Source: Pseudoalteromonas shioyasakiensis
GTDB taxonomy: Bacteria; Pseudomonadota; Gammaproteobacteria; Enterobacterales; Alteromonadaceae
Direction: 5' to 3'
DNA length: 64,000 nt
NCBI GenBank assembly: GCA_013391845.1
Contig: CP058414.1
Span: 677,501 to 741,500 of the forward strand
The position numbers and the translations under genes were made by a program. Positions 20,068 to 30,550 of this stretch are shown here, in pieces. Every line of letters starts with the position of its first letter. Position 1 is the first letter of the stretch. The notes under the pieces are model-generated. The model did no database searches. It was given only the letters and a program-made list of their open reading frames with translations, and had not been told where the DNA came from.

Positions 20068-20808
20068 ATGAGTGAATTTAAAGACATCTTAACGATGAGC
20101 AAAGAAGACCAAACAGCCATGCTGGCTGATATTAATGGTCTTCTGGCTGATAAAAGCGCTGAGGAGCGTGTTGCGTGGGCACTTGAAAACTTACCAAGCA
20201 CGCACTTTTTGTCGTCTAGTTTTGGTATTCAAGCGGCTGTGATGTTGCACTTAGTGACATCACAGCAGCCAGATATTCCAGTGGTACTGACTGACACTGG
20301 TTATTTGTTTCCTGAAACCTACCAGTTCATCGAGCAAATGACAGAGCGACTTGCGCTTAATCTTAAAGTTTATAAAGCTGAGCTTAGTCCTGCGTGGCAA
20401 GAAGCGAAGTTTGGTAAACTTTGGGAGCAAGGTGAAGCTGGCATCAAACAGTACAATCAACTTAATAAAGTTGAGCCAATGAGCCGCGCATTAAACGAAC
20501 TGGAAGCCGGTACGTGGTTTAGCGGTTTACGCCGTGACCAATCATCAAGTCGTGCTGATAAGCAGATTGTTGAAATTAGCCGAGGTACAGTGAAAGTGTA
20601 TCCACTTATTGAGTGGAACAACCGAGATATTTATCAGTACCTAACTAAGCACGATTTGCCGTATCACCCACTTTGGGAGCAAGGCTATGTGTCGATGGGG
20701 GATGTACACACGACCCGTAAACTTGAGCCTGGAATGACAGAAGAAGAGACTCGTTTCTTCGGTTTAAACCGTGAATGTGGCTTACATATTGATGGTGATG
20801 GTATCTAA
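20068..20808 (+). CDS. cysH: Phosphoadenylyl-sulfate (PAPS) reductase
   Basis: A 246-residue thioredoxin-dependent reductase turning PAPS into sulfite and PAP. The PP-loop ATPase-like motif [10 protein letters not shown] is near residue 49, and the catalytic cysteine is C237 in the C-terminal ECGLH motif. It lacks the extra CC pairs of APS reductases, so it is the PAPS type. I chose the ATG at 20068 over an upstream TTG; this length fits the E. coli enzyme (244). Third gene of cysJIH. Confidence 0.95.
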   Translation: MSEFKDILTMSKEDQTAMLADINGLLADKSAEERVAWALENLPSTHFLSSSFGIQAAVMLHLVTSQQPDIPVVLTDTGYLFPETYQFIEQMTERLALNLKVYKAELSPAWQEAKFGKLWEQGEAGIKQYNQLNKVEPMSRALNELEAGTWFSGLRRDQSSSRADKQIVEISRGTVKVYPLIEWNNRDIYQYLTKHDLPYHPLWEQGYVSMGDVHTTRKLEPGMTEEETRFFGLNRECGLHIDGDGI

Positions 20809-20834
20809 TCCTAAATTCCTATCAGAATTTTCGT

Positions 20835-20862
20835 AAAGCGCGACCTAGGTTGCGCTTTTTTT
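20835..20862 (+). terminator. Intrinsic terminator of cysJIH
   Basis: AAAGCGCGACC and GGTTGCGCTTT form an 11-bp stem with one G-U pair, followed by T7. Confidence 0.9.
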
Positions 20863-20909
20863 GTATTATTTATATACAATTCTCAGGCGTAATTTTGTGA
20901 GAGAAATCT

Positions 20910-21635
20910 ATGACTCGTGTTGTTGCTTTATTACTGTTAATTATTGCGCCATTGACTCGGGCTGAAATGCTCAAAGTTGCGCTGTATGACACAGATTATC
21001 CCCCTTATCACTTCGCCGATAGTGGCCAGAAGGGACTTGTTGATGAGCTATTAATTCGTTTTGCTGAAAAATACAATCATAATATTCAATATATCCTTGT
21101 ACCAGAGGTGCGCTCGCAGCACTTACTTGATGAAGGCAAAGTCGACGCTCGTTTAGAGTCTGAACAATGGTATCGAGGAAACAACCAATATTATTGGAGT
21201 GATAGTATTTCCGTTGTTGAGGATATTCTTGTAATGCCAACTGGTTGCCATATTCCTAAACTTGATAAGCTCAATGGCTATGTTTTAATGGCTCGGTTTG
21301 GTTATACCTACCCGCAGTTTGAATCTATGTTTGCTTCAGGAGAGCTACATCGCGAGGACTTTTATTCTGAGATTGAAATGCTTAACGCTTTGGTTGATAT
21401 GGAACAAAACCAACGCGTTGCCGTCATCGCAAAAAATACACTACAGTGGTATAAATCGAAGAATAAAATTTTTAACAAATTCACTGTGAGTGATTACAGT
21501 GTTGGCAAAGCGCCGATGCAACTACAGTTTGCTTATAATGAAAAAGGAAAACGAATGAGTGAGCAATTCAGTAAGTTTATTAAAAATCTTAAATCAACTG
21601 GTGAATTTGCTAAGATTGAGAGTAACTACCAATAA
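20910..21635 (+). CDS. Periplasmic solute-binding protein (SBP_bac_3-like)
   Basis: A 241-residue exported protein with a short signal peptide ending RAE near residue 19. The start of the mature part, LKVALYDTDYPPYHFADSGQKGLVDELL, fits the family-3 amino-acid-binding fold. It has no transporter genes next to it. Such orphan proteins are common in Pseudoalteromonas and Shewanella and their ligands are mostly unknown. It is followed 12 bp later by a DUF4124 protein, so the two probably form an operon. Confidence 0.75.
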   Translation: MTRVVALLLLIIAPLTRAEMLKVALYDTDYPPYHFADSGQKGLVDELLIRFAEKYNHNIQYILVPEVRSQHLLDEGKVDARLESEQWYRGNNQYYWSDSISVVEDILVMPTGCHIPKLDKLNGYVLMARFGYTYPQFESMFASGELHREDFYSEIEMLNALVDMEQNQRVAVIAKNTLQWYKSKNKIFNKFTVSDYSVGKAPMQLQFAYNEKGKRMSEQFSKFIKNLKSTGEFAKIESNYQ

Positions 21636-21647
21636 TAGGTAAATGGA

Positions 21648-22190
21648 ATGATTAAGCGTTTTTGTTATCTTGCCGTTATGATGTTACTGACCAGTGTGGC
21701 GCTGCTATTTTACATTAAAAAGCCAGACGGTAGGCCTTACCTAGAGCTTAGTATGTTTGAGCGTTACTCAGAAAAAGTCAGCGATGATGTGAGTGATTTT
21801 GCTTCGCAGGGTGCCGATACCTTAAGCATTCAAGCTAAAAAACTAACTGAGAAATTGAACTTTAACAAAGATGTAAATGCACCTGTTTTAGTTTATAAAT
21901 GGCAAGATGAACAGGGTCAGTGGCACTATGCTGATACACCTCACCCAAATTACGCTAGTACCGCGGTAAGTTTAGATCCGAACGACATAACGGTGTTACC
22001 GGCAGAGACATTTCAAGCTGATGAAAAGCAACCAGCAGTAGTTAAAGCTGACGAAAAATCTTCAGCACTTGGAGTATACGACCCTAAAAATGTACAAAAG
22101 ATGATGCAAGAAGCCGAGCAGGTAAAACAGCTCATGGAGCAGCGTACTAAGCAGCTTGAAAAGCAGCTAAAAGAGCAAGGTGGCAATTAA
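21648..22190 (+). CDS. DUF4124 domain protein, membrane-anchored
   Basis: A 180-residue protein. An N-terminal membrane helix (about 5-23) anchors it. A DUF4124 motif, YKWQDEQGQWHYADTPHP (about 84-101), follows. The C terminus is a Lys/Glu/Gln-rich probable coiled coil (about 140-180). DUF4124 is a small envelope domain of unknown role. Its stop codon overlaps that of the convergent gene by 3 bp within a TTAA. Confidence 0.75.
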   Translation: MIKRFCYLAVMMLLTSVALLFYIKKPDGRPYLELSMFERYSEKVSDDVSDFASQGADTLSIQAKKLTEKLNFNKDVNAPVLVYKWQDEQGQWHYADTPHPNYASTAVSLDPNDITVLPAETFQADEKQPAVVKADEKSSALGVYDPKNVQKMMQEAEQVKQLMEQRTKQLEKQLKEQGGN

Positions 22191-22432
22191 CTTTGCTTGT
22201 TCTGTGCGGTGAGGTCACTTTCCATTTTCATCAGTAAAATAGTGAGATAAATTTTTGTTGGCAGTGAGAATAGCACACCAACAGCAATACACGCTGCGCT
22301 GATCATTATGCCATGCACACCCATGCTATCACCTAAGTAATTGCCGGCTAATAAAGAATGCCCCAAAACGATTAAGCATAAACCTAAAATGATGAAGGTT
22401 TTTAAGATTCGAATGATGGTTCGTTCAGTCAT
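22187..22432 (-). CDS. Small inner-membrane protein
   Basis: 81 residues with two clear hydrophobic helices (about 8-28 and 38-68) and a polar C terminus (MESDLTAQNKQS). It is convergent and stop-overlapping with the DUF4124 gene. No family was recognised. Confidence 0.6.
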   Translation of the reverse strand: MTERTIIRILKTFIILGLCLIVLGHSLLAGNYLGDSMGVHGIMISAACIAVGVLFSLPTKIYLTILLMKMESDLTAQNKQS

Positions 22433-22513
22433 ACAAGCACCTCACTTTAGCCTTAATTAAAGTGTAGGTGCTGTGGTTATTTAATAGATTGTTCTAAATC
22501 AAGCAATTGTTGA

Positions 22514-23401
22514 TTATCTATCCAGTTTTACAGGACCGTTGATGTTATCGATACTTAAATCACCTGAACCTGCTTCGATAATTGTCAGGCCTAGTGTGTC
22601 ATCAACATAAATACTGCCAGAGCCATCGGTAATAATAACAAGTCCTTTGATTTGTCTTACATCTATATCACCAGAGCCGTCTTCGATAGTAAGTGCACCC
22701 GCCAGTGTTTTAACGCTGATACTACCTGATTCATCAATAATACGTGCTGGACCTTGGCTGTTCTCGATGCGGATATCTCCTGAGTCATCTTCAATATCAA
22801 TACGTCCTTGGCCTTGGTCTATCATAATTGAACCAGAGTCATCTTCAATGTTGATATTTCCACTTACATTGCTAATGCGAATATCGCCCGAGTCATCATC
22901 AATATTAATATTGTGACCACCTTCGATCAAAATTGATCCTGAGTCATCATCAATGCTGATATCGTTTTGCATTGCACGTATAACGATGTCACCTGAGTCA
23001 TCATCGATATCCAGTTTAAGGTTGCTAGGTACAGAGACAATTAAATCAATATGAGGTGATGAACCACTGTAAAACGACAAGCTACCATTATTGAGCTTGC
23101 TGATAAGCTCTGCGGTGTCGCCGTGCTTTTCGAGGGTTAGTGTATAGGTTTCATCGCCTTTAGCCGCATAGATATTGGCATTCACAGTGATAGCTGTGGC
23201 GTTATGGTCGCCTTTGATGATCAGAGAACCTGCTTCGGCATCAATTTTTAATTCGCTTATATCTGCAGCCGAAACGTTTAAGTCTTGTTGTTTTTGTTCT
23301 GCGATTTGACCCGGAGAGACATGAATAACACAGCCAGTTAATAATAAACTTGATGAGATGGCAGTCGCGCAAATTGCGCGTTTGAATGAGGCAATAGTCA
23401 T
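22514..23401 (-). CDS. DUF4097-like repeat lipoprotein
   Basis: A 295-residue predicted lipoprotein (lipobox LLTGC, acylated Cys at about 23). From about residue 130 it is built of nine 18-residue repeats of the form xIxIDDDSGDIxI, ending in G. The central SGD and SGS alternate strictly from repeat to repeat. This fits a right-handed beta-helix of the DUF4097 type found on bacterial surfaces. Its role is unknown; acidic DDD ladders suggest cation binding or surface interaction. It is a single gene on the minus strand. Confidence 0.75.
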   Translation of the reverse strand: MTIASFKRAICATAISSSLLLTGCVIHVSPGQIAEQKQQDLNVSAADISELKIDAEAGSLIIKGDHNATAITVNANIYAAKGDETYTLTLEKHGDTAELISKLNNGSLSFYSGSSPHIDLIVSVPSNLKLDIDDDSGDIVIRAMQNDISIDDDSGSILIEGGHNINIDDDSGDIRISNVSGNINIEDDSGSIMIDQGQGRIDIEDDSGDIRIENSQGPARIIDESGSISVKTLAGALTIEDGSGDIDVRQIKGLVIITDGSGSIYVDDTLGLTIIEAGSGDLSIDNINGPVKLDR

Positions 23402-23543
23402 ATGGATTCCAAAATTATTGTGATTTTTATCTGGTTAGTATTTGCAAACTATGGTCCAATTTTAACATGCTGATTTTTATGTGCTTTTCATTTTTTGTAA
23501 ATAATTGTGTTGGTCTAAACTGCAATTAATTGGTGTTTTAAAC

Positions 23544-23570
23544 AAAAAAAGGGGCTGAAAATTCAGCCCC
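23544..23570 (-). terminator. Intrinsic terminator of acnA
   Basis: On the minus strand GGGGCTGAA and TTCAGCCCC form the stem and are followed by T7. It lies 19 bp past the acnA stop. Confidence 0.9.
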
Positions 23571-23588
23571 TTAGTTAACTTAAATCAA

Positions 23589-26339
23589 TTACTGCTCAGC
23601 CAGCATATTACGCAGTACATACTGTAAAATACCGCCGTGCTTGTAGTAATCCCATTCTTTAGGGGTGTCTATACGCACATCAACACTAAAGCTAATTTGT
23701 TTGCCTTCACTGTTAGTGGCAATTACGCTTACTTCATTGGTTTTGTCGTATAAACCTTCAAAATCGAATGACTCTTGACCTGTTAGGCCCAGTGATTCAT
23801 AGCTTTCACCTTCTTTAAATTGCAGTGGTAATACACCCATACCAATGAGGTTAGAACGGTGAATACGCTCATAACTTTGTGCAATAACGGCTTTAACACC
23901 AAGTAATAGTGAACCTTTAGCTGCCCAATCTCGTGATGAACCTGTGCCATATTCCGCGCCTGCTAAAATAATGAGTGGCGTGCCATCTTGTTGATATTGC
24001 ATGGCTGCATCATAAATACTAGCGAGCTCATCGTTTGGTTGTATACGGGTAACACCGCCTTCAGTACCCGGTGCTAATAGATTACGTAAACGCACATTGG
24101 CAAAGGTGCCGCGCATCATTACTTCGTGATTACCACGGCGCGAACCATATGAGTTAAATTGTGCTTTTTGTACGCCATGCTCTTGCAAGTAAAGACCTGC
24201 TGGGGCATCTGCTTTAATCGCACCCGCTGGTGAAATATGGTCAGTGGTTACTGAGTCACCTAGTTTAGCTAAACAGCGTGCACCACTTATGCTTGGGATC
24301 CCTGGAGGCTCAATCTCCATGCCATCAAAGAATGGCGCTCTTTTAATATAGGTTGACGCATCATCCCAATCATAAAGTTTGCCATCAGGAATTTGAATTT
24401 TTTGCCAATGATCATCGCCTTGATACACATTGCTATAGCTTGATGCGAACATTTCTTTGGTCACTGTTTCACGGACTAGCTCGCTAACTTCACTGACACT
24501 TGGCCAGATATTTTTTAGGTAAATGTCATTACCATTAGGATCTTGTGCAAGGGGCTCGTTATAAACGTCTATATCTGTACGACCAGCTATAGCGTATGCA
24601 ACCACAAGTGGTGGTGACGCTAAGAAGTTCATTTTCACATCTTGGTGAATACGGCCTTCAAAGTTACGATTACCCGATAAAATAGAGCTGACTACTAGTT
24701 TATGTTTTTGAATTGCATCAGTGATTTCATCAGCTAAAGGTCCAGAGTTGCCGATACAGGTTGTACAACCATAACCAACAAGATTAAAGCCTAAAGCATC
24801 TAAATCATCCATTAAGTCGGCTTTTTTCAAGTAATCAGTCACGACTTGTGAGCCTGGAGCAAGTGAGGTTTTTACCCATGGCTTAACCTTTAAGCCTAAT
24901 TGCTTGGCTTTTTTAGCAACTAAACCTGCAGCTAAAATAACACTTGGGTTTGAGGTGTTTGTACAGCTCGTAATTGCTGCAATCACACAAGCACCATCTT
25001 TAAGCTCAAACTCTTCGCCTTTAAAGTTAACTTTAGCTGCACCCATATATTGCGCTTCGTTCACTGGCTCATCAGGATTGGTTGCTGGGCCTTCATCTTC
25101 AATGCGAGCCTCTTGAACATCGCTTTTATCACGGTGTTGCATGCGCTCATCTTGGAAGCCTTTTAAGTGCTCACCAATGATATCACCAGCTTTGTCTAGG
25201 GCGATTCTATCTTGCGGGCGTTTTGGGCCGGCAAGGCTCGGCACTACATCATCAAGCGATAGCTCAAGTGTGTCGGTATAATGAGCTTCATCGCCAGGAT
25301 TACGCCACAAGCCTTGATGCTTCGCATAGTCTTCGATGAGTTTAAGTTGTTTGTCATCGCGGTTTGTTAAACGCAGGTAGTTAATGGTTTCATCATCGAT
25401 TGGGAAAATACCGCAGGTTGCTCCATACTCCGGCGCCATGTTTGCGATAGTTGCACGGTCTGCAAGTGGTAAATCAGCAAGACCATCACCATAAAACTCA
25501 ACAAATTTACCCACGACGCCATGCTTGCGCAGCATTTCTGTCACGGTTAGCACAAGATCTGTTGCGGTCGTACCTTCAGGCAGGCGACCATTGAGCTTAA
25601 AGCCGACGACCTGTGGAATGAGTAAGCTGATTGGTTGACCAAGCATTGCGGCTTCAGCCTCAATACCACCCACTCCCCAACCAAGTACCCCAAGACCATT
25701 GATCATGGTGGTGTGCGAATCGGTTCCGACTAGGGTATCTGGGTAGGCGAGTGATTTACCATTTTTACTATCGTTAAACACCACACGGGCTAAATATTCT
25801 AAATTAACTTGGTGTACGATGCCGGTAGCTGGTGGCACGACTTTCAAATTATCGAAGGCGGTTTGTCCCCAGCGTAAAAATTCGTAACGCTCTTTGTTAC
25901 GCTCATATTCAAGTTTCGCATTTAAGTCGAATGAGCCATCTTCACCATAGCCATCAACTTGCACTGAGTGGTCTATTACCAGCTCGGCAGGCGATAGCGG
26001 GTTAATTTTCGCAGGGTCGCCACCAAGTTTTTCCATGGCATCACGCATCGCAGCTAAATCAACAATGGCTGGAACACCTGTAAAGTCTTGCATTACAACA
26101 CGAGCAGGCGTAAACGCCACTTCTGCTGACGGTTTGGCTTGTGGGTCCCAGTTTAATAAGGCATCGATGTCTTGCTTTTTAATATTTACGCCGTCTTCAT
26201 TGCGCAATAGGTTTTCAAGTAAGATTTTTAATGAGAATGGCAGACGTTTTGCTTTGTCGCCTAACCCTTGTAAAGAGTGAATATGATATTGCTCACCATT
26301 AATCGTAAGCTGCTTTTGGGTATCAAAACTGTTATTCAT
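23589..26339 (-). CDS. acnA: Aconitate hydratase A
   Basis: A 916-residue monomeric aconitase of the IRP/AcnA type interconverting citrate and isocitrate. The 4Fe-4S cysteines appear as [13 protein letters not shown] and [12 protein letters not shown]. The active-site Gln is in [11 protein letters not shown] near residue 78, and the swivel domain carries [17 protein letters not shown] chose the ATG at 26339, preceded by AGGGG; an upstream in-frame extension looks non-coding. AcnA is the stress and stationary-phase aconitase in E. coli. It matters here because acnB is frameshifted. Confidence 0.93.
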   Translation of the reverse strand: MNNSFDTQKQLTINGEQYHIHSLQGLGDKAKRLPFSLKILLENLLRNEDGVNIKKQDIDALLNWDPQAKPSAEVAFTPARVVMQDFTGVPAIVDLAAMRDAMEKLGGDPAKINPLSPAELVIDHSVQVDGYGEDGSFDLNAKLEYERNKERYEFLRWGQTAFDNLKVVPPATGIVHQVNLEYLARVVFNDSKNGKSLAYPDTLVGTDSHTTMINGLGVLGWGVGGIEAEAAMLGQPISLLIPQVVGFKLNGRLPEGTTATDLVLTVTEMLRKHGVVGKFVEFYGDGLADLPLADRATIANMAPEYGATCGIFPIDDETINYLRLTNRDDKQLKLIEDYAKHQGLWRNPGDEAHYTDTLELSLDDVVPSLAGPKRPQDRIALDKAGDIIGEHLKGFQDERMQHRDKSDVQEARIEDEGPATNPDEPVNEAQYMGAAKVNFKGEEFELKDGACVIAAITSCTNTSNPSVILAAGLVAKKAKQLGLKVKPWVKTSLAPGSQVVTDYLKKADLMDDLDALGFNLVGYGCTTCIGNSGPLADEITDAIQKHKLVVSSILSGNRNFEGRIHQDVKMNFLASPPLVVAYAIAGRTDIDVYNEPLAQDPNGNDIYLKNIWPSVSEVSELVRETVTKEMFASSYSNVYQGDDHWQKIQIPDGKLYDWDDASTYIKRAPFFDGMEIEPPGIPSISGARCLAKLGDSVTTDHISPAGAIKADAPAGLYLQEHGVQKAQFNSYGSRRGNHEVMMRGTFANVRLRNLLAPGTEGGVTRIQPNDELASIYDAAMQYQQDGTPLIILAGAEYGTGSSRDWAAKGSLLLGVKAVIAQSYERIHRSNLIGMGVLPLQFKEGESYESLGLTGQESFDFEGLYDKTNEVSVIATNSEGKQISFSVDVRIDTPKEWDYYKHGGILQYVLRNMLAEQ

Positions 26340-26558
26340 TATTTGCCCCTGTGGTTTGAGCAAGCAGTTTGGCTTGCCTTGTTGTTTCCTTTTCGAAATT
26401 GACACAGCGTTATTGCAAACTTAATACCAGCTGAGAAATTCATCTAGCTGATGAAAAAATATGCTATCTAATATAGTTGATGCCGATGTGATTTATTTCA
26501 AGGGATAGGGACAGATAAATGGGTAGTTATTTTAAACTACCCTCAGAAATAAGTGCTT

Positions 26559-26978
26559 TTAGTTGAGCCAGTTTTGTTGTTTACCTTTATGGCTAATAAA
26601 CAGTAATAGTAAACCAATAACGATCACGCAGAATGGCATTGCTAATGCGCTAGTACCAAACATGGCAAGGCTATCTATCACCACAAAATTATAATATTGC
26701 TGGACTAATACAGCGATAAACGAGATTAAAAATAACTCTCTGGCAAGGGCTTTTTTGGCGAGTAATAAAATGCTCGCAAAGCTTGCTGCAAACACGGCTA
26801 TTGCAAAGGCAGCCGTTGACCAGAGCGGGATGTCGCGGTATGCGGCTTGTTGTGCTTCAGGGAGTTGGCTAATCATTTCGGGTGTTATCAACAGCTGCAT
26901 TACAAATGCAATGACGCCTAAAAGATTCCAAACAAATGCTGCCCAAGCAAGTGGCTTGAGCCAAGACGGAGGAGCCAT
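26559..26978 (-). CDS. Four-helix membrane protein, unknown
   Basis: A 139-residue inner-membrane protein with four hydrophobic segments (about 8-30, 52-74, 80-103, 108-130). It starts MAPPSWLKPLAWAAFVWNLLGV, a form shared by small conserved marine gammaproteobacterial membrane proteins. A GGGTAGT/ACTACCC hairpin lies just downstream (26521-26542). No function can be given. Confidence 0.65.
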   Translation of the reverse strand: MAPPSWLKPLAWAAFVWNLLGVIAFVMQLLITPEMISQLPEAQQAAYRDIPLWSTAAFAIAVFAASFASILLLAKKALARELFLISFIAVLVQQYYNFVVIDSLAMFGTSALAMPFCVIVIGLLLLFISHKGKQQNWLN

Positions 26979-27048
26979 AAATCACCTTTTATTGTTGTTA
27001 TTATCGCATCCAATTAAAGGTGATTTATGCTAACTAAGCAAGATTTAG

Positions 27049-27423
27049 TTAACCAAAAGAGATAGGGCGGCGGCCGGTTTTTTCGTCCACTTTTGGCTTT
27101 TTAGTACGTTTACGCTTTGATTTTTTTGGCGCTTCTTCACTGTTTTGTGGTTGTGCTTTTTGAACAGATTCCGGTGGGCGAGGGTTCGGTGTAGCATCTT
27201 CACTTAATGTAAGTTGGAACAACTCACCATCAAAAGCCAGCACGTCACCACTGTATAATTTTTTCCGCTTTATTGTACAAATTTCATAGTTAACCCCAAC
27301 ATAACCTTCACCAATTAAGGCTTTTGCTTGGCCACCTGTTTCGACTAGGTCGAGCACTTTTAGCAAGTTGCATAGTTCTATTGGCTCTTCTTCTAGTTCA
27401 ATTTCGATGAAATCTTCGTTCAT
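27049..27423 (-). CDS. S4-domain RNA-binding protein (YbcJ-like)
   Basis: About 124 residues from the ATG at 27423. An S4-like RNA-binding fold covers about 5-75 (LCNLLKVLDLVETGGQAKALIGEGYVGVN). A Lys/Arg-rich tail (KKSKRKRTKKPK) probably grips RNA. E. coli YbcJ is the likely relative, possibly acting on rRNA or tRNA. The longer in-frame extension to 27468 lacks a ribosome-binding site. Confidence 0.8.
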   Translation of the reverse strand: MNEDFIEIELEEEPIELCNLLKVLDLVETGGQAKALIGEGYVGVNYEICTIKRKKLYSGDVLAFDGELFQLTLSEDATPNPRPPESVQKAQPQNSEEAPKKSKRKRTKKPKVDEKTGRRPISFG

Positions 27424-27658
27424 GTTGGTCTCTCTTAATTCAATCGCAGCCATTATAAAGCCTAGCACTCAATTGAACCAAGATTAAATTTTTAAGCTCT
27501 TCAAGCGGTTAAAATTTACAGTAATAAATAATCTTAAACTTTTACAAACAGTAAAAAAACTGCAGTATTTACTGGGTACACTGCGCGCGTTTGGAATTGG
27601 TGTACAAATTGCTAAATGCATGTCCATTTCATTTTTTATTCGTTCAGGAGAAGTTGTA

Positions 27659-27946
27659 ATGGGCGTAAGATCAGCGCTAAGAAAAGAGTTAATGGGTTTG
27701 CAAGATTCGTCATTGCTTGCAGCAGATGATGTGCGAGCTTTGTTAACACAAACAATTAAGTCTCAGCCTGAAAAATCAGAACAAGGTTTTGCGTTAATTT
27801 CGCGATTTAATGATAATCATAGCCAGCTGAGTTCAGGGGAAACAAATAAAGAAAAACTGCTCCAGCATCAAACCCACCGTTTATTTAAAGATATTCTATA
27901 TACCCGTCAAAGTGTTAATAGTTGGCTGAAAAAACATCTTAATTAA
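27659..27946 (+). CDS. Hypothetical protein
   Basis: About 95 residues from the ATG at 27659, which follows AGGAG with good spacing. It is helical and polar, with no signal peptide or membrane segment. Nothing recognised. An in-frame ATG at 27620 gives a hydrophobic extension but no ribosome-binding site, so the shorter form is preferred. Confidence 0.5.
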   Translation: MGVRSALRKELMGLQDSSLLAADDVRALLTQTIKSQPEKSEQGFALISRFNDNHSQLSSGETNKEKLLQHQTHRLFKDILYTRQSVNSWLKKHLN

Positions 27947-27957
27947 TTGATTTATTG

Positions 27958-28001
27958 TTTTTCTCACTTTAGACTACAGTTGTAATCCAAAGTGAGAAAG
28001 A
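27958..28001 (+). promoter_or_regulatory. Long hairpin over the ribosome-binding site of the next gene
   Basis: TTTCTCACTTT (27960-27970) pairs with AAAGTGAGAAA (27989-27999). The interior continues with GA/TC and TACA/TGTA, interrupted by two single mismatches, giving about 17 base pairs. The right arm holds the GTGAG that would serve as ribosome-binding site for the ATG at 28004. There is no T-tract, so it is unlikely to be a terminator. Confidence 0.6.
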
Positions 28002-28003
28002 AA

Positions 28004-28666
28004 ATGAAAAGGATAATTTCAGCAGCCCTATTTTTAATTTTGGCAGGTTGTCAGCAACCAACAGTGTACGTATACACTGAAAAACTTGATGAACAACAGC
28101 TGCACACATTAGAGCAAGCTTTAAATAAGCAAAGCTTACCTTATGAATACACAAAGCTACCTATTCCAAGAGACTTTGCTGATGCGACCTTAATGTTATC
28201 GAGCGATAAAATTCTGACTCATGAAACCGAGCAACTTGCAGAAATTATGCAGGGGCTGGGTTATCAAGCTGAAATTAAGTACACCACAGATGCCAATCAC
28301 TTTTACAATCATGGAAATATTGGCTTTTACTTAAGAGCTAAAAATACTGCAACTAGTTTTACTATGCCGACTCGTGTACTCACCACTGGATGTGTTGAAG
28401 ACAAGTACAATGATCTTGCTGTTACATTTAATGACAAGCAGGCACACTTTACCCTTGCAAGCGGTAGAAAAGTCTCACTAGATTGGGATTATTTATATGG
28501 CTACTTAGTCATTTATTATAAAAATTACTCGCAAACATACAGTCATTTAACGCCAAAAGTGAGTACCCCTTTTGGTCTAAAACCATCTGATACTTATCGT
28601 TATACGGCTCGCGTTAATAAGCCCAGTTGGTTGAATTGCTCATTGCAAGTGGTGTATATGGACTAA
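28004..28666 (+). CDS. Predicted lipoprotein, unknown
   Basis: A 220-residue protein with a lipoprotein signal (LFLILAGC, acylated Cys near residue 16). The rest is a mixed alpha/beta secreted domain with two further cysteines (TGCVED, NCSLQ). Not recognised. Its ribosome-binding site is buried in a hairpin, and its stop overlaps that of the convergent cyclic-nucleotide-binding gene by 4 bp. Confidence 0.65.
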   Translation: MKRIISAALFLILAGCQQPTVYVYTEKLDEQQLHTLEQALNKQSLPYEYTKLPIPRDFADATLMLSSDKILTHETEQLAEIMQGLGYQAEIKYTTDANHFYNHGNIGFYLRAKNTATSFTMPTRVLTTGCVEDKYNDLAVTFNDKQAHFTLASGRKVSLDWDYLYGYLVIYYKNYSQTYSHLTPKVSTPFGLKPSDTYRYTARVNKPSWLNCSLQVVYMD

Positions 28667-29121
28667 CTACCTGATTCGAGGTAATTACTGAGTTTAGTAA
28701 TACGCTCACTCATGCCTTCGATTATGCGATCTTTAATTTTCTCGCGGATCACATTGGGTAAGCGGATGAGTGCTTCAGGGGTGATAGCTAACAAAATGGT
28801 ATCGACTCTAGCGCGTGCACTGGTGCTGTGCTCTCGGTTATTAATAAATGCGCCTTCACCGATAAACTCACCGGGCTCGATTGTGCCAAGTTCAAGTAAG
28901 TGACTTTGTTTGAACACCATGAGTGAGCCACTTAGCACAATATAAAGTCGTTTATCAGTATCATATTGTTTGAAAACTGCGCGGCCCTGTTTGACCAAAT
29001 ATAAATGACTGAAGGACTCTAATAACACTTGTCGCTCACTGAGAGTAAACTCCCTAAAAAACGGCAATCTGTTAATAATTTCCATTTGTTTAATGAGTGG
29101 AATGTGCTCGATTAAATTCAT
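28663..29121 (-). CDS. Cyclic nucleotide-binding domain protein
   Basis: A 152-residue protein made almost entirely of one cNMP-binding beta-roll, with YIVLSGSLMVFKQ (about 59-71) and the phosphate-binding-cassette-like GEFIGEGAFINNREHSTSARA (about 84-104). It has no DNA-binding helix-turn-helix, so it is not a CRP-type regulator. It lies directly downstream of ntrC in the same direction. Ligand and partner are unknown. Confidence 0.75.
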   Translation of the reverse strand: MNLIEHIPLIKQMEIINRLPFFREFTLSERQVLLESFSHLYLVKQGRAVFKQYDTDKRLYIVLSGSLMVFKQSHLLELGTIEPGEFIGEGAFINNREHSTSARARVDTILLAITPEALIRLPNVIREKIKDRIIEGMSERITKLSNYLESGS

Positions 29122-29146
29122 TGACTCACATCGGTATAGCTTAAAA

Positions 29147-30532
29147 TTAGCTAATATTGCGCTCTTTTAGCTTGCGGGTCAATGTATTGCGACCCCAGCC
29201 AATCTTTACTGCGGCTTCTTGCTTGTGGCCAGCACAGTTGGCAAGAGCTGTTTTAATCAAGCGAGTTTCAAGTTGAGCTTGAATAGCTGGCCAAATATTT
29301 GTTTTGCCTTGCTTAAGTTCAAGGTTAAGCCATTGTTGAAATGCATCCAGCCAATCACCTTCTTGCTCAGTAGGCTCGACAGCAACAATCTCCGGTGGTA
29401 AATCTTGTTCACTGATAAGCTCACCCGGTGCCATTACGGTTAACCAGCGGCAAGTATTCTCTAGTTGTCGCACGTTACCAGGCCAATTAAACAAGCGTAG
29501 CTGCTCTGTGGCTTTTGGGCTTAATATTTTGCTTTCAACTTGTAGCTCTTTGGCACTTTTATGTAAAAAGTGTTGTGCTAGTCGTTCAATATCTTCAGTA
29601 CGTTCGCGTAGGGCAGGTAAGCGTAAGCGCACAACATTCAAACGATGAAATAAATCGTCACGAAATTTGCCTTGTTTTACTAAATCTTCTAGATTCTGGT
29701 GCGTAGCAGCAATAATACGTACATCAACTTTAATGCTTTGATGACCACCAACACGATAAAACTCGCCATCAGCTAAAACGCGCAATAAACGTGTTTGTAC
29801 GTCGAGTGGCATGTCACCAATTTCATCTAAAAATAAGGTGCCGCCATTTGCTTGCTCGAAGCGGCCTTTACGGATGCTGTCTGCCCCTGTAAATGCGCCT
29901 TTTTCGTGACCAAATAACTCTGACTCTACTAACTCTTTAGGAATTGCAGCCATATTCAGGGCGATGAATTGGTTTTCTTTGCGTGGACTGTGATTATGAA
30001 GGGCACTGGCGACAAGCTCTTTACCTGTACCTGACTCACCGTTAATCAACACACTCATACTTGATGCTGATAATTTACCAATCGCGCGAAACACCTCCTG
30101 CATAGCGGGTGCTTCACCTATTATATGTGCATTAGTTTGTGGTGCTTGTTTTCGCTTAGTTTTTTTCGTGGAATTAGCTCGGCATGCACTTTCTACCAGC
30201 GCTACAGCTTCATCTAAGTCAAACGGTTTGGCAAGGTACTCAAATGCGCCTTTTTGGAATGCATTAACCGCCGAATCTAAGTCAGAGTGAGCAGTCATGA
30301 TGATCACCGGTAAGCCCGGGTTTTGTTCAGCAATGGTTTCAAGTAACGCCATACCATCCATACCTGGCATACGCACATCAGATACCAATACCGTGGGCTG
30401 GCTAAACTTTAATGCATTAAGCACATCTTGTGCGTTTGCATAGCTTTCAGTTTCAAATCCTGCACGTGCCAACGCTTTTTCTAGTACAAAGCGAATTGAG
30501 GCATCATCATCAACTAACCAGACTGTTTTCAT
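29147..30532 (-). CDS. glnG: Nitrogen regulator NtrC (sigma-54 activator)
   Basis: A 461-residue response regulator. The receiver domain has D52 as phospho-acceptor ([11 protein letters not shown]). The AAA+ domain has Walker A GESGTGKE and the GAFTGA loop that contacts sigma-54. A Fis-type C-terminal helix-turn-helix ends [20 protein letters not shown]. It activates glnA and other nitrogen genes when phosphorylated by NtrB. It lies 18 bp downstream of glnL. Confidence 0.95.
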   Translation of the reverse strand: MKTVWLVDDDASIRFVLEKALARAGFETESYANAQDVLNALKFSQPTVLVSDVRMPGMDGMALLETIAEQNPGLPVIIMTAHSDLDSAVNAFQKGAFEYLAKPFDLDEAVALVESACRANSTKKTKRKQAPQTNAHIIGEAPAMQEVFRAIGKLSASSMSVLINGESGTGKELVASALHNHSPRKENQFIALNMAAIPKELVESELFGHEKGAFTGADSIRKGRFEQANGGTLFLDEIGDMPLDVQTRLLRVLADGEFYRVGGHQSIKVDVRIIAATHQNLEDLVKQGKFRDDLFHRLNVVRLRLPALRERTEDIERLAQHFLHKSAKELQVESKILSPKATEQLRLFNWPGNVRQLENTCRWLTVMAPGELISEQDLPPEIVAVEPTEQEGDWLDAFQQWLNLELKQGKTNIWPAIQAQLETRLIKTALANCAGHKQEAAVKIGWGRNTLTRKLKERNIS

Positions 30533-30550
30533 GACTACTCCAAAAAACCA

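Noticed and set aside
26340..26405. N-terminal extension of acnA
   Set aside because: The extra 22 residues do not resemble aconitase, and the internal ATG at 26339 has a strong AGGGG site.
27960..27999. Terminator for the gene ending at 27946
   Set aside because: No T-tract on the plus strand follows the hairpin, which instead overlaps the next ribosome-binding site.
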